NCBI GenBank assembly: GCA_012514315.1
Contig: JAAZAN010000178.1
Span: forward strand, 1-42,044
Origin: Chloroflexota bacterium
GTDB taxonomy: Bacteria > Chloroflexota > Anaerolineae > B4-G1
Direction: 5' to 3'
Length of the DNA stretch: 42,044 nt
Part shown: positions 1-7,546 of the stretch, one piece after another
Numbering within the stretch: the stretch's first letter is position 1
Layout of the letters: every line of letters begins with the position of its first letter
Made by a program: the position numbers and the translations under genes
Notes under the pieces: model-generated
What the model saw: the letters and a program-made list of their open reading frames with translations, nothing else
Told to the model about the DNA's origin: nothing
Databases searched by the model: none

Positions 1-960
1 CAGCTTGGCGCACTCGATCCAGGTGTGCAGGTAGTCAGCCGTATTATGCCCCATGGCCTGCAGATCATAGCCCTCCAGGAGCGCCAACTCCTGCAGGAAG
101 ACCGGCCCCTGTGTCCATGATGAGCATTTCGCCACGTCGTAGCCTCGGTAGTTGAACGTCACGGGGTCCTCAATCGCCGCATGCCAGTCCGCCATATCCT
201 CAGTCGTCAGCAGCCCTGTGTGAGCTGTACCGCTGGCGTCTTCCACAGGATGACTCTTCATATACTCTACACAACGCGCAGCGATGTCACCCCGGTAGAA
301 CGCATCGCTGGCCGCCTCAATCCCGGCAACCCGGCCTTTGTGACGGTGAGCGTCTTCGGCATTACACATCGCTCTCAGAACGTCAGCGTAGTCCGGATTG
401 CGGAACAGGTCACCCACCTCTGGAACGCGCTCGCCTGGATAGTACAACGCACCAGTTGTCGGATAGACTGTCAGGTACTTCTCGGCGTTGGCCGCCAGGT
501 GTTCCTGCAGATCGGGGTAAATAGCAAATCCATCTTGCGCGAGCTCGATCGCCGGCTGGAGAATCTGGGCGAAGCTCATCGTGCCGAAGCGAGCCACAGC
601 CACAGCCCACGTGTCTACGACGGATGGAACACAGGCGGGAAGATAGCCATCGCCCGGAATCAGGTCGATACCGTGCTCCCGACACCAGTCGATCGTCAGC
701 GCCTGCGGGGACCATCCCATCCCGCTGATTGAGTAGGATTGTCTCTCGCGCGCAGAGTAGATCAGCGTAGGGGCCTCGCCGCCGATACTGCAGTTGTGGG
801 GTTCAAGCAAGTCGAGGCAGAAGCACATAGCCGCCGCCGCGTCAATCGCGTTCCCCCCTTGCATCAGAATACGCAGCCCCGCGGCGCTTGCCAGGTAGTG
901 ACCGGACGTGACGACACCTCGGCTCCCCATAACCACCGGACGGGTAGTGAACTTGACCAT
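1..960 (-). CDS. ggt: Gamma-glutamyltransferase, N-terminal part (runs off left edge)
   Basis: The minus strand is open from an ATG at 960 to the window edge (320 codons). The N-terminus carries the family signature: a VTSGHYLASAAG stretch, GGNAIDAAAA and EPHNCSIGGE, as in the large subunit of gamma-glutamyltranspeptidases. These Ntn hydrolases cleave gamma-glutamyl bonds (glutathione, gamma-glutamyl peptides) after self-processing at an internal threonine. That threonine, which begins the small subunit, lies beyond the left edge, so activity cannot be judged. The first residues show no signal peptide, so a cytoplasmic form or a gamma-glutamyltransferase-like hydrolase is possible. An AAGGAG at 970-975, 9 bases before the ATG, supports the start. 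It diverges from the PEP/pyruvate-binding gene. Confidence 0.9.
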   Translation of the reverse strand, partial: MVKFTTRPVVMGSRGVVTSGHYLASAAGLRILMQGGNAIDAAAAMCFCLDLLEPHNCSIGGEAPTLIYSARERQSYSISGMGWSPQALTIDWCREHGIDLIPGDGYLPACVPSVVDTWAVAVARFGTMSFAQILQPAIELAQDGFAIYPDLQEHLAANAEKYLTVYPTTGALYYPGERVPEVGDLFRNPDYADVLRAMCNAEDAHRHKGRVAGIEAASDAFYRGDIAARCVEYMKSHPVEDASGTAHTGLLTTEDMADWHAAIEDPVTFNYRGYDVAKCSSWTQGPVFLQELALLEGYDLQAMGHNTADYLHTWIECAKL

Positions 961-976
961 ACCAGACCACTCCTTC

Positions 977-1340
977 AGGAAAGATGTCTGCCCCACAGAG
1001 GCCCTGCCGCGATTGGCCGGTTACTCAGCAAGGCGAACTGAACCCAACCCATTGTAGCACAAAGCGACGCGATGGGGAACACACGCCCGCCAGCCGGTAT
1101 TCGAGGGTCCGAGCTCTAGCCTGGGCCCCCAGGGCAATTGCATCTAAACTCGAATCGCACCAAATATGACGTATCGAGGAATCAATTGATGCGCTTTTGT
1201 GTTCCCGGCGTGAGTTCTGACAGGGTGGAGCTGGGTTTTCTGCTTCCAACTGCCGCTCAAAGCAGCATTCGTGACCACTTCTTGCCTATCTTGACGCGTC
1301 TGGATTAAGATGCGATTGCCCTGCCTGGGCCCCACAGCAG
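977..1340. other. Intergenic region between divergent ggt and PEP/pyruvate-binding gene
   Basis: No convincing gene is present. Short open frames here lack recognisable protein features and mostly lack ribosome binding sites. TTGACGCG occurs twice, at 1291-1298 and 1341-1348; only the second is followed by a good -10 box. I see no tRNA cloverleaf and no repeat array. Confidence 0.6.
1051..1059 (-). promoter_or_regulatory. Possible extended -10 promoter for ggt
   Basis: Read on the minus strand this is TGCTACAAT, an extended -10 element (TG-n-TACAAT). No good -35 box lies at the right distance. It would give a leader of about 85 bases before the ATG at 960. The call rests on the -10 alone and is weak. 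Confidence 0.35.
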
Positions 1341-1368
1341 TTGACGCGCAGCTTGCGACGGGTATACT
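1341..1368 (+). promoter_or_regulatory. Sigma70-like promoter of the PEP/pyruvate-binding gene
   Basis: TTGACG at 1341-1346 and TATACT at 1363-1368 are separated by 16 bases. Transcription would begin near 1375, inside the longest open frame. This argues for the downstream ATG at 1409 as the true start. Confidence 0.7.
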
Positions 1369-1408
1369 TACATCCCAATACCTAGCCAGGGTAACGGAGA
1401 GGCAACGG

Positions 1409-3763
1409 ATGAATCTCGATCCTGATCGAATTCCCAAGGTCCTCGAACTATACCTCCAGATCTCGCAGTACCCGATCCTGGGACGGCGTATCCGTGATCG
1501 CATGCGAGCAGAGCTCTTCTCGCGCGGTGTCATCACACGCGCACAGTTCGAACAAGAAGCCAAGGAGAAGGCTGTGCGCAGCCAGGTGATGGAAGGCATC
1601 TCCGATCCTTTCAGTCAGGAGACAGCCGAGACCTGGCAACAACGTATCGCCCAGGTGCGTGATCACCTGACCGACTTCTACTTTGCCTACAACCTGCCTC
1701 ACTCGCTCTTTGAGGAGATCGTGCGTGAGGTCCTGGCAGAAAGCGCCCTTGGTAAGGCCGTGACACTACCCTTCAATCCGGAGATGGCGCCCTGGCACGT
1801 CTTGCTCACCCAGGCCAAGGAATACGATGCGCTACCGCCAGACGAACGCAGGAAGGTCCGTCATCACCTGGAGGAAATCCGGGTGGTTCTGACCAAGGCG
1901 ATGATCAGCGATCAGATGGACTTCGTCAGGCTGGGCAAGGAGTTCCTCTGCATTGAGGACTTCGAGCGCGTCGGTAAGTGTAGAATCGGTGAGGGCAAGA
2001 TCGGCGGGAAGTCGGCCGGCATGCTGCTGGCCTGGCGCATCCTTCAACGTCGCGAACCCACCGATGAGGTTGATCTGCTGGGCCGCGTGGTGATCCCCGA
2101 TTCCTACTTCATCGGCGCCGATGTCTTCTACGATTTCCACGCCCTCAACGGACTGGACCATTTCCTGAATCAGAAGTACAAGACTCAACAGGAGATCGAA
2201 TCCGACTATCCGCACATCAAAGAGGCCTACGCCGAAGCTCGCTTCCCAGAACCAACGACAAATCGCCTCCACGAGCTGATTTTGGAGACAGGCAACAATC
2301 CGCTGATCGTACGGTCATCCAGTCTGCTTGAAGACAACTTCGGATTCTCCTTCGCTGGGAAGTATGAGAGCATCTTCTGTCCCAACCAGGGAAGTACGGA
2401 CGAGAACCTGACCGCGCTCACCCGAGCCATCAGCCTGATCTACGCCAGCGTCCTAAGCCCGGACGCACTGCTATACCGACGCCGCATGGGACTTGTCGAC
2501 TACGATGAACGTATGGCGATCCTGATTCAGAAAGTACAGGGCCGCCGTCATGGCAGTTTCTTCCTTCCCACTCTCGCGGGCGTCGGATTCAGCCGCAATC
2601 CGTTCAGATGGAATCCCAAAATCCGGGCCGAGGATGGGCTGCTGCGGATCGTCTGTGGGATGGGTACTCGGGCCGTCGATCGCGTCGGCAACGACTATCC
2701 GCGTATGGTCGCACTGAGCCACCCCACGCTACGGCCAGAGCTCGGACCCTCCCAGATCCGCAAGTACTCTCAGCGGTTCATCGATCTGATCGACCTGGAG
2801 GCAAACGAGTTCAGGACCGTTCCAGCCGGTGTGGTATTGAAGTCTGGCTTTCCAGGTGTCCAGATGTTGGCTTCCCAGGATAAAGGCGACTACCTTCAGC
2901 CAGTCTATGCACCGCGCACACTGGGCGACACACCACTGATACTCACGTTCGACACGCTCCTCAAGAACCAGGACTTCGTTGGTCTGATGCGAACCGTTCT
3001 GAGAAAGCTAGCCTCACATTACGGGTGTCCCGTGGACACGGAGTTCACCGTGGAGATCACCCATGACCGTCCCCCCCGGTTCATTCTCCATCTGCTCCAG
3101 TGCCGCCCGCTCAGTGGCGCGGAGTGGGACCAGAACCTGGCTGTGCCGGAAGTGGCATTCGAGAACATCGTCTTCTACGGCCGGAGACTGGCACCGCACG
3201 GCCTGGTGGAACACATACGCTATATCGTGTACGTCCAACCCGAAGCCTACGAGCGTGCTCCCGACACGGCGACCCGCCTGGAACTGGCCCGCGCGATCGG
3301 TCGGCTCAATCAGCGTCTGGCAGAGGAAACCTTCATTCTAATGGGCCCTGGACGCTGGGGTTCCTCAAACGTCGAGCTGGGGCTCAAAGTCACGTACGCG
3401 GATATCTACAACGCGCGTGCGCTGATCGAGATTGCCCACTCGACGAGTGAATACACGCCGGAATTGTCATACGGAACGCATTTCTTCCAGGACTTGGTGG
3501 AGACACACATCTATCCAGTTCCGCTGTTCGTGGACGAACCGGAGACGATCTTCAACACGGTGTTTTTCAGGCAGGCCACAAACTCACTCTCAGCCCTGCA
3601 GCCGGAAGACGCTCAGTACTCACAGTACATTCAGGTGATCGATGTCCCTGCAGTGACGCGCGGCAGGTTCGTTGAACTGGTCATGCATAGTGACCAGGAG
3701 AAGGCCCTGGCTTACCTGAAACGATACCCTGAAGGCATCGCCCGACGTGTCTCGCCGCGCTAG
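1409..3763 (+). CDS. PEP/pyruvate-binding (PPDK N-terminal, ATP-grasp) domain protein
   Basis: 784 residues. The middle of the protein matches the ATP-grasp nucleotide-binding domain of PEP synthase and pyruvate phosphate dikinase: a GGKSAG motif near residue 195, VRSSSLLEDNFGFSFAGKYE from residue 301, and GVGFSRNPF. The phosphohistidine swivel domain and the PEP/pyruvate TIM barrel of those enzymes are absent. Instead there is a helical N-terminal region of about 190 residues and a C-terminal region of about 220 residues with GPGRWGSSN and SYGTHFFQDLVE motifs. I recall such uncharacterised proteins, annotated only by the PPDK domain, in several phyla. A role in phosphoryl transfer is inferred. 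The start at 1409 has GGAGAGG at 1396-1402 and lies downstream of the promoter; the frame is open upstream to 1310. Confidence 0.85.
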   Translation: MNLDPDRIPKVLELYLQISQYPILGRRIRDRMRAELFSRGVITRAQFEQEAKEKAVRSQVMEGISDPFSQETAETWQQRIAQVRDHLTDFYFAYNLPHSLFEEIVREVLAESALGKAVTLPFNPEMAPWHVLLTQAKEYDALPPDERRKVRHHLEEIRVVLTKAMISDQMDFVRLGKEFLCIEDFERVGKCRIGEGKIGGKSAGMLLAWRILQRREPTDEVDLLGRVVIPDSYFIGADVFYDFHALNGLDHFLNQKYKTQQEIESDYPHIKEAYAEARFPEPTTNRLHELILETGNNPLIVRSSSLLEDNFGFSFAGKYESIFCPNQGSTDENLTALTRAISLIYASVLSPDALLYRRRMGLVDYDERMAILIQKVQGRRHGSFFLPTLAGVGFSRNPFRWNPKIRAEDGLLRIVCGMGTRAVDRVGNDYPRMVALSHPTLRPELGPSQIRKYSQRFIDLIDLEANEFRTVPAGVVLKSGFPGVQMLASQDKGDYLQPVYAPRTLGDTPLILTFDTLLKNQDFVGLMRTVLRKLASHYGCPVDTEFTVEITHDRPPRFILHLLQCRPLSGAEWDQNLAVPEVAFENIVFYGRRLAPHGLVEHIRYIVYVQPEAYERAPDTATRLELARAIGRLNQRLAEETFILMGPGRWGSSNVELGLKVTYADIYNARALIEIAHSTSEYTPELSYGTHFFQDLVETHIYPVPLFVDEPETIFNTVFFRQATNSLSALQPEDAQYSQYIQVIDVPAVTRGRFVELVMHSDQEKALAYLKRYPEGIARRVSPR

Positions 3764-3773
3764 CGGACGACAT

Positions 3774-3800
3774 CTGACGGCGCCAAGCCAGGCCGTTCAG
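3774..3800. terminator. Imperfect hairpin between convergent genes
   Basis: CTGACGGC (3774-3781) pairs with GCCGTTCAG (3792-3800) with one bulged T and a 10-base loop. It fills the 46-base gap between two convergent genes. There is no U-tract, so the terminator call is tentative. Confidence 0.35.
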
Positions 3801-3809
3801 TCGCCCGAT

Positions 3810-5075
3810 CTATCCTAATGTCTCCACGTGTTGTCTGAACGCGGCTAGATTGATCACATTCCGCGCGATTCGTGACTCCTCAGCGGCGAAAGCCAGGATG
3901 TGGCTCTCGAGCGCTTCCCGCGCTGTGTTGAGGACGGTTGAGCGATCCCGCACTCCACCGACAAACGCCCTCATCATACCCTCGTCTCCTCCGCCATGTC
4001 CGCTGGCGCCGGCTCTGGGATGTAGCGTTTCAACCTGTCCCGTCAGATGATCGTGGATCTCGATGACGTCGCCGCTCTGACTGAACTTACCCCGCAGCGT
4101 CGCCCGCGTCCCATCGTAACGCATCGTTCGGCCTTCTTCGTACGAATAGCCGTGCATCGTCATCACACACGTCGCGCCGCTCTCGAACACCATATTGATC
4201 GTCTGATGATCAACCACATCATTATCGCAATGGTAGACACATCGACCATAGGGTCCGACTTCCAGAGCACGCCGGCGGGCGTCCAGGCTGGGGTCGATCG
4301 ATATCACCGATACTGGCCAACCCGTCTTGTCGCCGAGGTACACACGGGGCGCATACCACGGGCACTCATCGGATACCGGACACCCATCTGTGCAACGCAG
4401 CGGCGCTCCCTTCGGTGCATTCTCGGGGCGGTAATGAAACAGCGATCCAAAGGAGCTGAGCTGTGCAACCGGGCCCAGGTTCCAGAACAAGACGTCGAGA
4501 TCATGGCAGCACTTGGCCAGGATCATCGGGCTCTCGATTGCGCTGTTGCGCCAATTGCCGCGCACGAAGCTGTGCGCCATGTGCCAGTAGACGACATTCT
4601 CACGATGCTCGGCGGTGACTACCGTTCCCAGCCGTCCGGAGCACAGGATATCATGAAGGGCGGAGAAGAAAGCGGTGTAGCGCAGAACGTGGCAGATCAT
4701 CAGAAGTCGTCCGTGTCGCTCAGCCGCCTGAACCAGGCCGACATTGCCCTCCAGGGTATGAGCCATGGGCTTCTCGAGCAGCACGTCGTAGCCCAGTTCC
4801 AGGGCAGGAAGTGTTGATTCGAGATGGGATCGATCCAGTGTGCAGTTCACCAGTACATCGGCAATCTGTCCACGAGTATAGAGCTCTTCCCACGACTCGA
4901 ACTGCTGTGACTCAGCGATGCCATGTTCAGCGGCAAAACGCAGTCTCCTCGCCCTATCCGGCTCAGCAACTGCGACGAACCGAATCTCGTCAGGGTGCGC
5001 CAACGCATACGGACCGTAGGCATAGAAGCCCCGATTCCCAGCGCCCACCAGCACCGCCGCTAAGGGTTGCGACAT
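3810..5075 (-). CDS. Gfo/Idh/MocA family oxidoreductase
   Basis: 421 residues. A Rossmann fold opens the protein (AVLVGAGNRGFYAYGPYA), and the EKPMAHT segment carries the lysine typical of the family active site. Members oxidise or epimerise sugars and inositols with NAD(P). A cysteine group follows in the C-terminal domain: CTDGC, then ECPWY, then GRCVYHC. I recall this in a subset of the family; its role is not clear. An AAGGAG sits 7 bases before the ATG. The gene lies 72 bases downstream of the GH20 gene on the same strand, which suggests joint use on an amino-sugar or glycan substrate. The substrate cannot be told from sequence. Confidence 0.85.
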   Translation of the reverse strand: MSQPLAAVLVGAGNRGFYAYGPYALAHPDEIRFVAVAEPDRARRLRFAAEHGIAESQQFESWEELYTRGQIADVLVNCTLDRSHLESTLPALELGYDVLLEKPMAHTLEGNVGLVQAAERHGRLLMICHVLRYTAFFSALHDILCSGRLGTVVTAEHRENVVYWHMAHSFVRGNWRNSAIESPMILAKCCHDLDVLFWNLGPVAQLSSFGSLFHYRPENAPKGAPLRCTDGCPVSDECPWYAPRVYLGDKTGWPVSVISIDPSLDARRRALEVGPYGRCVYHCDNDVVDHQTINMVFESGATCVMTMHGYSYEEGRTMRYDGTRATLRGKFSQSGDVIEIHDHLTGQVETLHPRAGASGHGGGDEGMMRAFVGGVRDRSTVLNTAREALESHILAFAAEESRIARNVINLAAFRQHVETLG

Positions 5076-5147
5076 TGTATTGCTCCTTCTTGATTGGACC
5101 GTGTTCTCGTCTCGCTGCTCCGAACCGTGGAAATCTTGTACGCCCGG

Positions 5148-7181
5148 TCAGTCCGGCCGCTGCCAGACTGTGCGGTAACCATCAGCATCATAGGACTCAC
5201 ACTCAGTGTCAATGCGCTCGCCCGCCAGAAGGGCTTTCCGCTGGTCCTCCAACCACCCGATCGCCGCCTCGTAACGGGCACGCAACCGGGCATAGTAGCC
5301 CAGCGCCACGTGGATCTCACTTCGCCGAGATCGCGCCAACCAGAGAGTCTCGAACTCGGCCCGCAGGTCCTCCAGTTCCGCATCGAGCGACTTCAGAGCC
5401 AAAATGTAGCCGTACAGGTCCGTTGGGGCCAGCGATGGGTCGCGGAGTGCCCCGCGGATCGTCTGTGACAGAGCCGTCTTCCGAGCGGCGTATGCAGTCT
5501 GCCTTCCCGCCAGGGCGAGCTCGCGCAGCGTAAGGTTCCGCCAGTGCCCAGGCGCCAACGAGTCGCAGGTCGCTGCGGTTTCGCCACCGGCGAGCTGCAT
5601 CCGGGCCAACGTATCCTCGGGAAGCGCGTCCTCCCCATCAACCGTGACACCCGTCAGGGGCTCATCGAATAGCGCCAACACAGTATGGGATCGGTTCGGT
5701 CGATAGACACCCGAGAGATCATTGGTACTGGCGAGCGCATTCGTCATTTGCATGATGGCTTCGTGAGCCGATCCAAAGAAGAGTGGTCCGAAAGCAGCAT
5801 TGAACTCGGCATCGTCAGTCGCCCCCCCGGTCCATCCCTGCACCGCACCAAACACATACCCATACCAACTCAGGCCCAATGGCTGGTAGTGGCCGTTGTC
5901 TCCCCAATCCGTGTTGAGGACCCCCTCTGCGCCCGCTTCGACGCCATCCCGGACCAGATTGCGAATGTTCCGATTGCCCCCGTTCAACCGTGGGAAGATA
6001 CTGTTCCATGACCCCGTCCCTGGACATACCCAGAAGGGCCGACCCGACTCCCCGAAGATGCGCGTCGTTGGATACTCGTCTGCAGGTTCGTAGTGCCAAT
6101 CGAGCAGCGTCACGTCCTCCGGCACCTCTTCGATCAGCTCCGGGTGATGCAGGAGAATATCACCCCACATCTGGATACTGCACCCATAGCGTGCGGCAAG
6201 CTCCCGCACTCGCAGGATATGCTGAAGGTATAGCCGACCAACCCCGATCTCATCAGCGAGCGGTTTGCTGGCGCCATGGCCCAGGTCATAGGTCTCATCA
6301 CAATCGATGTTCAGTGTCTTGGAACTGAACGCCGGCAGCATATCGGCATACAGGTCGTCAAGCAGCTCGTAGGTGCCCTCGAATGCCGGGCTCAGAGTCC
6401 ACAGCATATCGGATTCCGCAAGGTGCTGGTATTCAGGCAGTATGAGCGTGTTCCGCGCGTGTCCAAACGACTGCAGGTTGGGCATCAACTCCACGTGATA
6501 CTGACGGCAACAGGCATCCAACTCCAGAATGTCTTGACTTGTCAAGGAGCCGCAGTTCCTCCCGATCTCGGGATGGCTGGGGAAGGCGAACGTATGCTCT
6601 GTATAGAGCTGAAGTGCATTTAGCCGATAGTGGCTTAGCTCCGCTACGACTTCCTTGAGCGCTGCCAGGGTAGGCACCTTACGTCGGGATACGTCGAGCA
6701 TTACACCGCGATACGGCAGTGTGGGCCAATCGTGCACAGTCATGCTCGGTAATCCGCGTCCATCGGCACGGAGCAGTTGGCGCAGGAGTTGCACAGCGTA
6801 GAAGAGACCCGTCGGCTCGTCGGCGTACAGAACCACACGTGCGGGCGTGACCTGGACCGAGAACGCCTGGGCCTCTACCTTCGCCCGGTGCGGCGTGTCC
6901 GCTGGCACATCGGGTCGCAGAGGTTCAATGCCGAGCTCAGCGGCTTGACCCGCCCCACATATTAGCGTGATGGTGTTCACCTGTCGCGGTAGAGCGAACG
7001 CCTTCAGTAGACTCACTCGAGCGCCTTCCGCTCGCCAGATCTCGTCTTGGAGCTGGCCTGCCGCGAAAGTGACCGGATCTCCAGCCGAAGCGGAAATTAC
7101 GATCAGCGTATTCTCATCCACGTTGAACATACCGGCGGACTGTGACAGAACCTTGGGTGTAGGCAACAAGTGGAGGGTCAT
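5148..7181 (-). CDS. Glycoside hydrolase family 20 (beta-N-acetylhexosaminidase-like)
   Basis: 677 residues. An N-terminal GH20b-like alpha/beta domain (about 1-140) precedes the TIM barrel, which starts at YRGVMLDVSRRKVP. The NIDCDETYDLG segment supplies the Asp-Glu catalytic pair of the family (D295, E296): the Asp orients the substrate acetamido group and the Glu is the acid/base. These enzymes remove terminal GlcNAc or GalNAc. No signal peptide or lipobox is visible, so it is probably cytoplasmic. The frame is open to 7259, but the start at 7181 has AAGGAAGGAA just upstream. It is followed by a Gfo/Idh/MocA gene. The C-terminal 150 residues are helical and unassigned. Confidence 0.9.
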   Translation of the reverse strand: MTLHLLPTPKVLSQSAGMFNVDENTLIVISASAGDPVTFAAGQLQDEIWRAEGARVSLLKAFALPRQVNTITLICGAGQAAELGIEPLRPDVPADTPHRAKVEAQAFSVQVTPARVVLYADEPTGLFYAVQLLRQLLRADGRGLPSMTVHDWPTLPYRGVMLDVSRRKVPTLAALKEVVAELSHYRLNALQLYTEHTFAFPSHPEIGRNCGSLTSQDILELDACCRQYHVELMPNLQSFGHARNTLILPEYQHLAESDMLWTLSPAFEGTYELLDDLYADMLPAFSSKTLNIDCDETYDLGHGASKPLADEIGVGRLYLQHILRVRELAARYGCSIQMWGDILLHHPELIEEVPEDVTLLDWHYEPADEYPTTRIFGESGRPFWVCPGTGSWNSIFPRLNGGNRNIRNLVRDGVEAGAEGVLNTDWGDNGHYQPLGLSWYGYVFGAVQGWTGGATDDAEFNAAFGPLFFGSAHEAIMQMTNALASTNDLSGVYRPNRSHTVLALFDEPLTGVTVDGEDALPEDTLARMQLAGGETAATCDSLAPGHWRNLTLRELALAGRQTAYAARKTALSQTIRGALRDPSLAPTDLYGYILALKSLDAELEDLRAEFETLWLARSRRSEIHVALGYYARLRARYEAAIGWLEDQRKALLAGERIDTECESYDADGYRTVWQRPD

Positions 7182-7237
7182 CGCAGTTCCTTCCTTCGCT
7201 ATAGATTGAGGCTTCGCTGAACCAACTACTGTGTAGG

Positions 7238-7266
7238 ATTCTACAACCATAGCTAGCAAAGCGCAA
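7238..7266 (-). promoter_or_regulatory. Possible promoter of the GH20 gene
   Basis: On the minus strand, TTGCGC (7266-7261) and TAGAAT (7243-7238) are 17 bases apart. Transcription would start near 7231, giving a leader of about 50 bases. The -35 box is only half consensus. Confidence 0.45.
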
Positions 7267-7410
7267 AGCGATGTCGGTCGGTGCGGTCGACCAAGCTGGT
7301 CACAGGCCAGACCGTCCCCTGTTCAGCCGCGCACCTGTGCCGCCGCTGGCGCTGGCACAGGTGCGGATCAGGTATCGGCACGTGACTGCTCACAAAAAGG
7401 TGCAACCAGC
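7267..7410. other. Core of the GH20/rpoC divergent intergenic region, with a 12-bp inverted repeat
   Basis: The GH20-to-rpoC gap (7182-7546) holds no gene. Its core contains a perfect 12-bp inverted repeat, CGCACCTGTGCC (7330-7341) and GGCACAGGTGCG (7354-7365), around a 12-base spacer. It lies upstream of both inferred transcription starts, so it would act as DNA (operator) unless it is a relic terminator. Confidence 0.7.
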
Positions 7411-7438
7411 TTGACATTATGGAGGCTCGTGCTATAAT
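7411..7438 (+). promoter_or_regulatory. Consensus sigma70 promoter of rpoC
   Basis: TTGACA at 7411-7416 and TATAAT at 7433-7438, both perfect, are 16 bases apart. The inferred transcription start near 7445 leaves a leader of about 100 bases before the ATG at 7547. Confidence 0.9.
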
Positions 7439-7475
7439 AATCATTTGGTGGATATGACTTCTCTCGACGATCCTC

Positions 7476-7506
7476 GAAGCGCTGGGCTTGGAGACTCAGG
7501 CGCTTC
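7476..7506 (+). promoter_or_regulatory. Hairpin in the rpoC leader
   Basis: GAAGCGC (7476-7482) pairs perfectly with GCGCTTC (7500-7506). After one bulge the stem can extend by four pairs (UGGG with CUCA). It lies in the inferred 5' leader, about 40 bases before the rpoC start. It could be a translational or attenuation element; nothing in the sequence names a ligand. Confidence 0.4.
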
Positions 7507-7546
7507 TTTCGCGCATGTTCGTGGGAAAACCCCTCCAAGGAGACTT

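Noticed and set aside
181..732. A 183-codon plus-strand open frame near the left edge
   Set aside because: Antisense to the truncated gamma-glutamyltransferase, whose motifs are clear on the minus strand.
984..1169. A short plus-strand open frame in the first intergenic region
   Set aside because: No ribosome binding site and a composition like noncoding sequence.
7445..7546. An N-terminal extension of RpoC from the TTG at 7445
   Set aside because: It would begin at the inferred transcription start, and the ATG at 7547 has an AAGGAG and matches the usual RpoC start.
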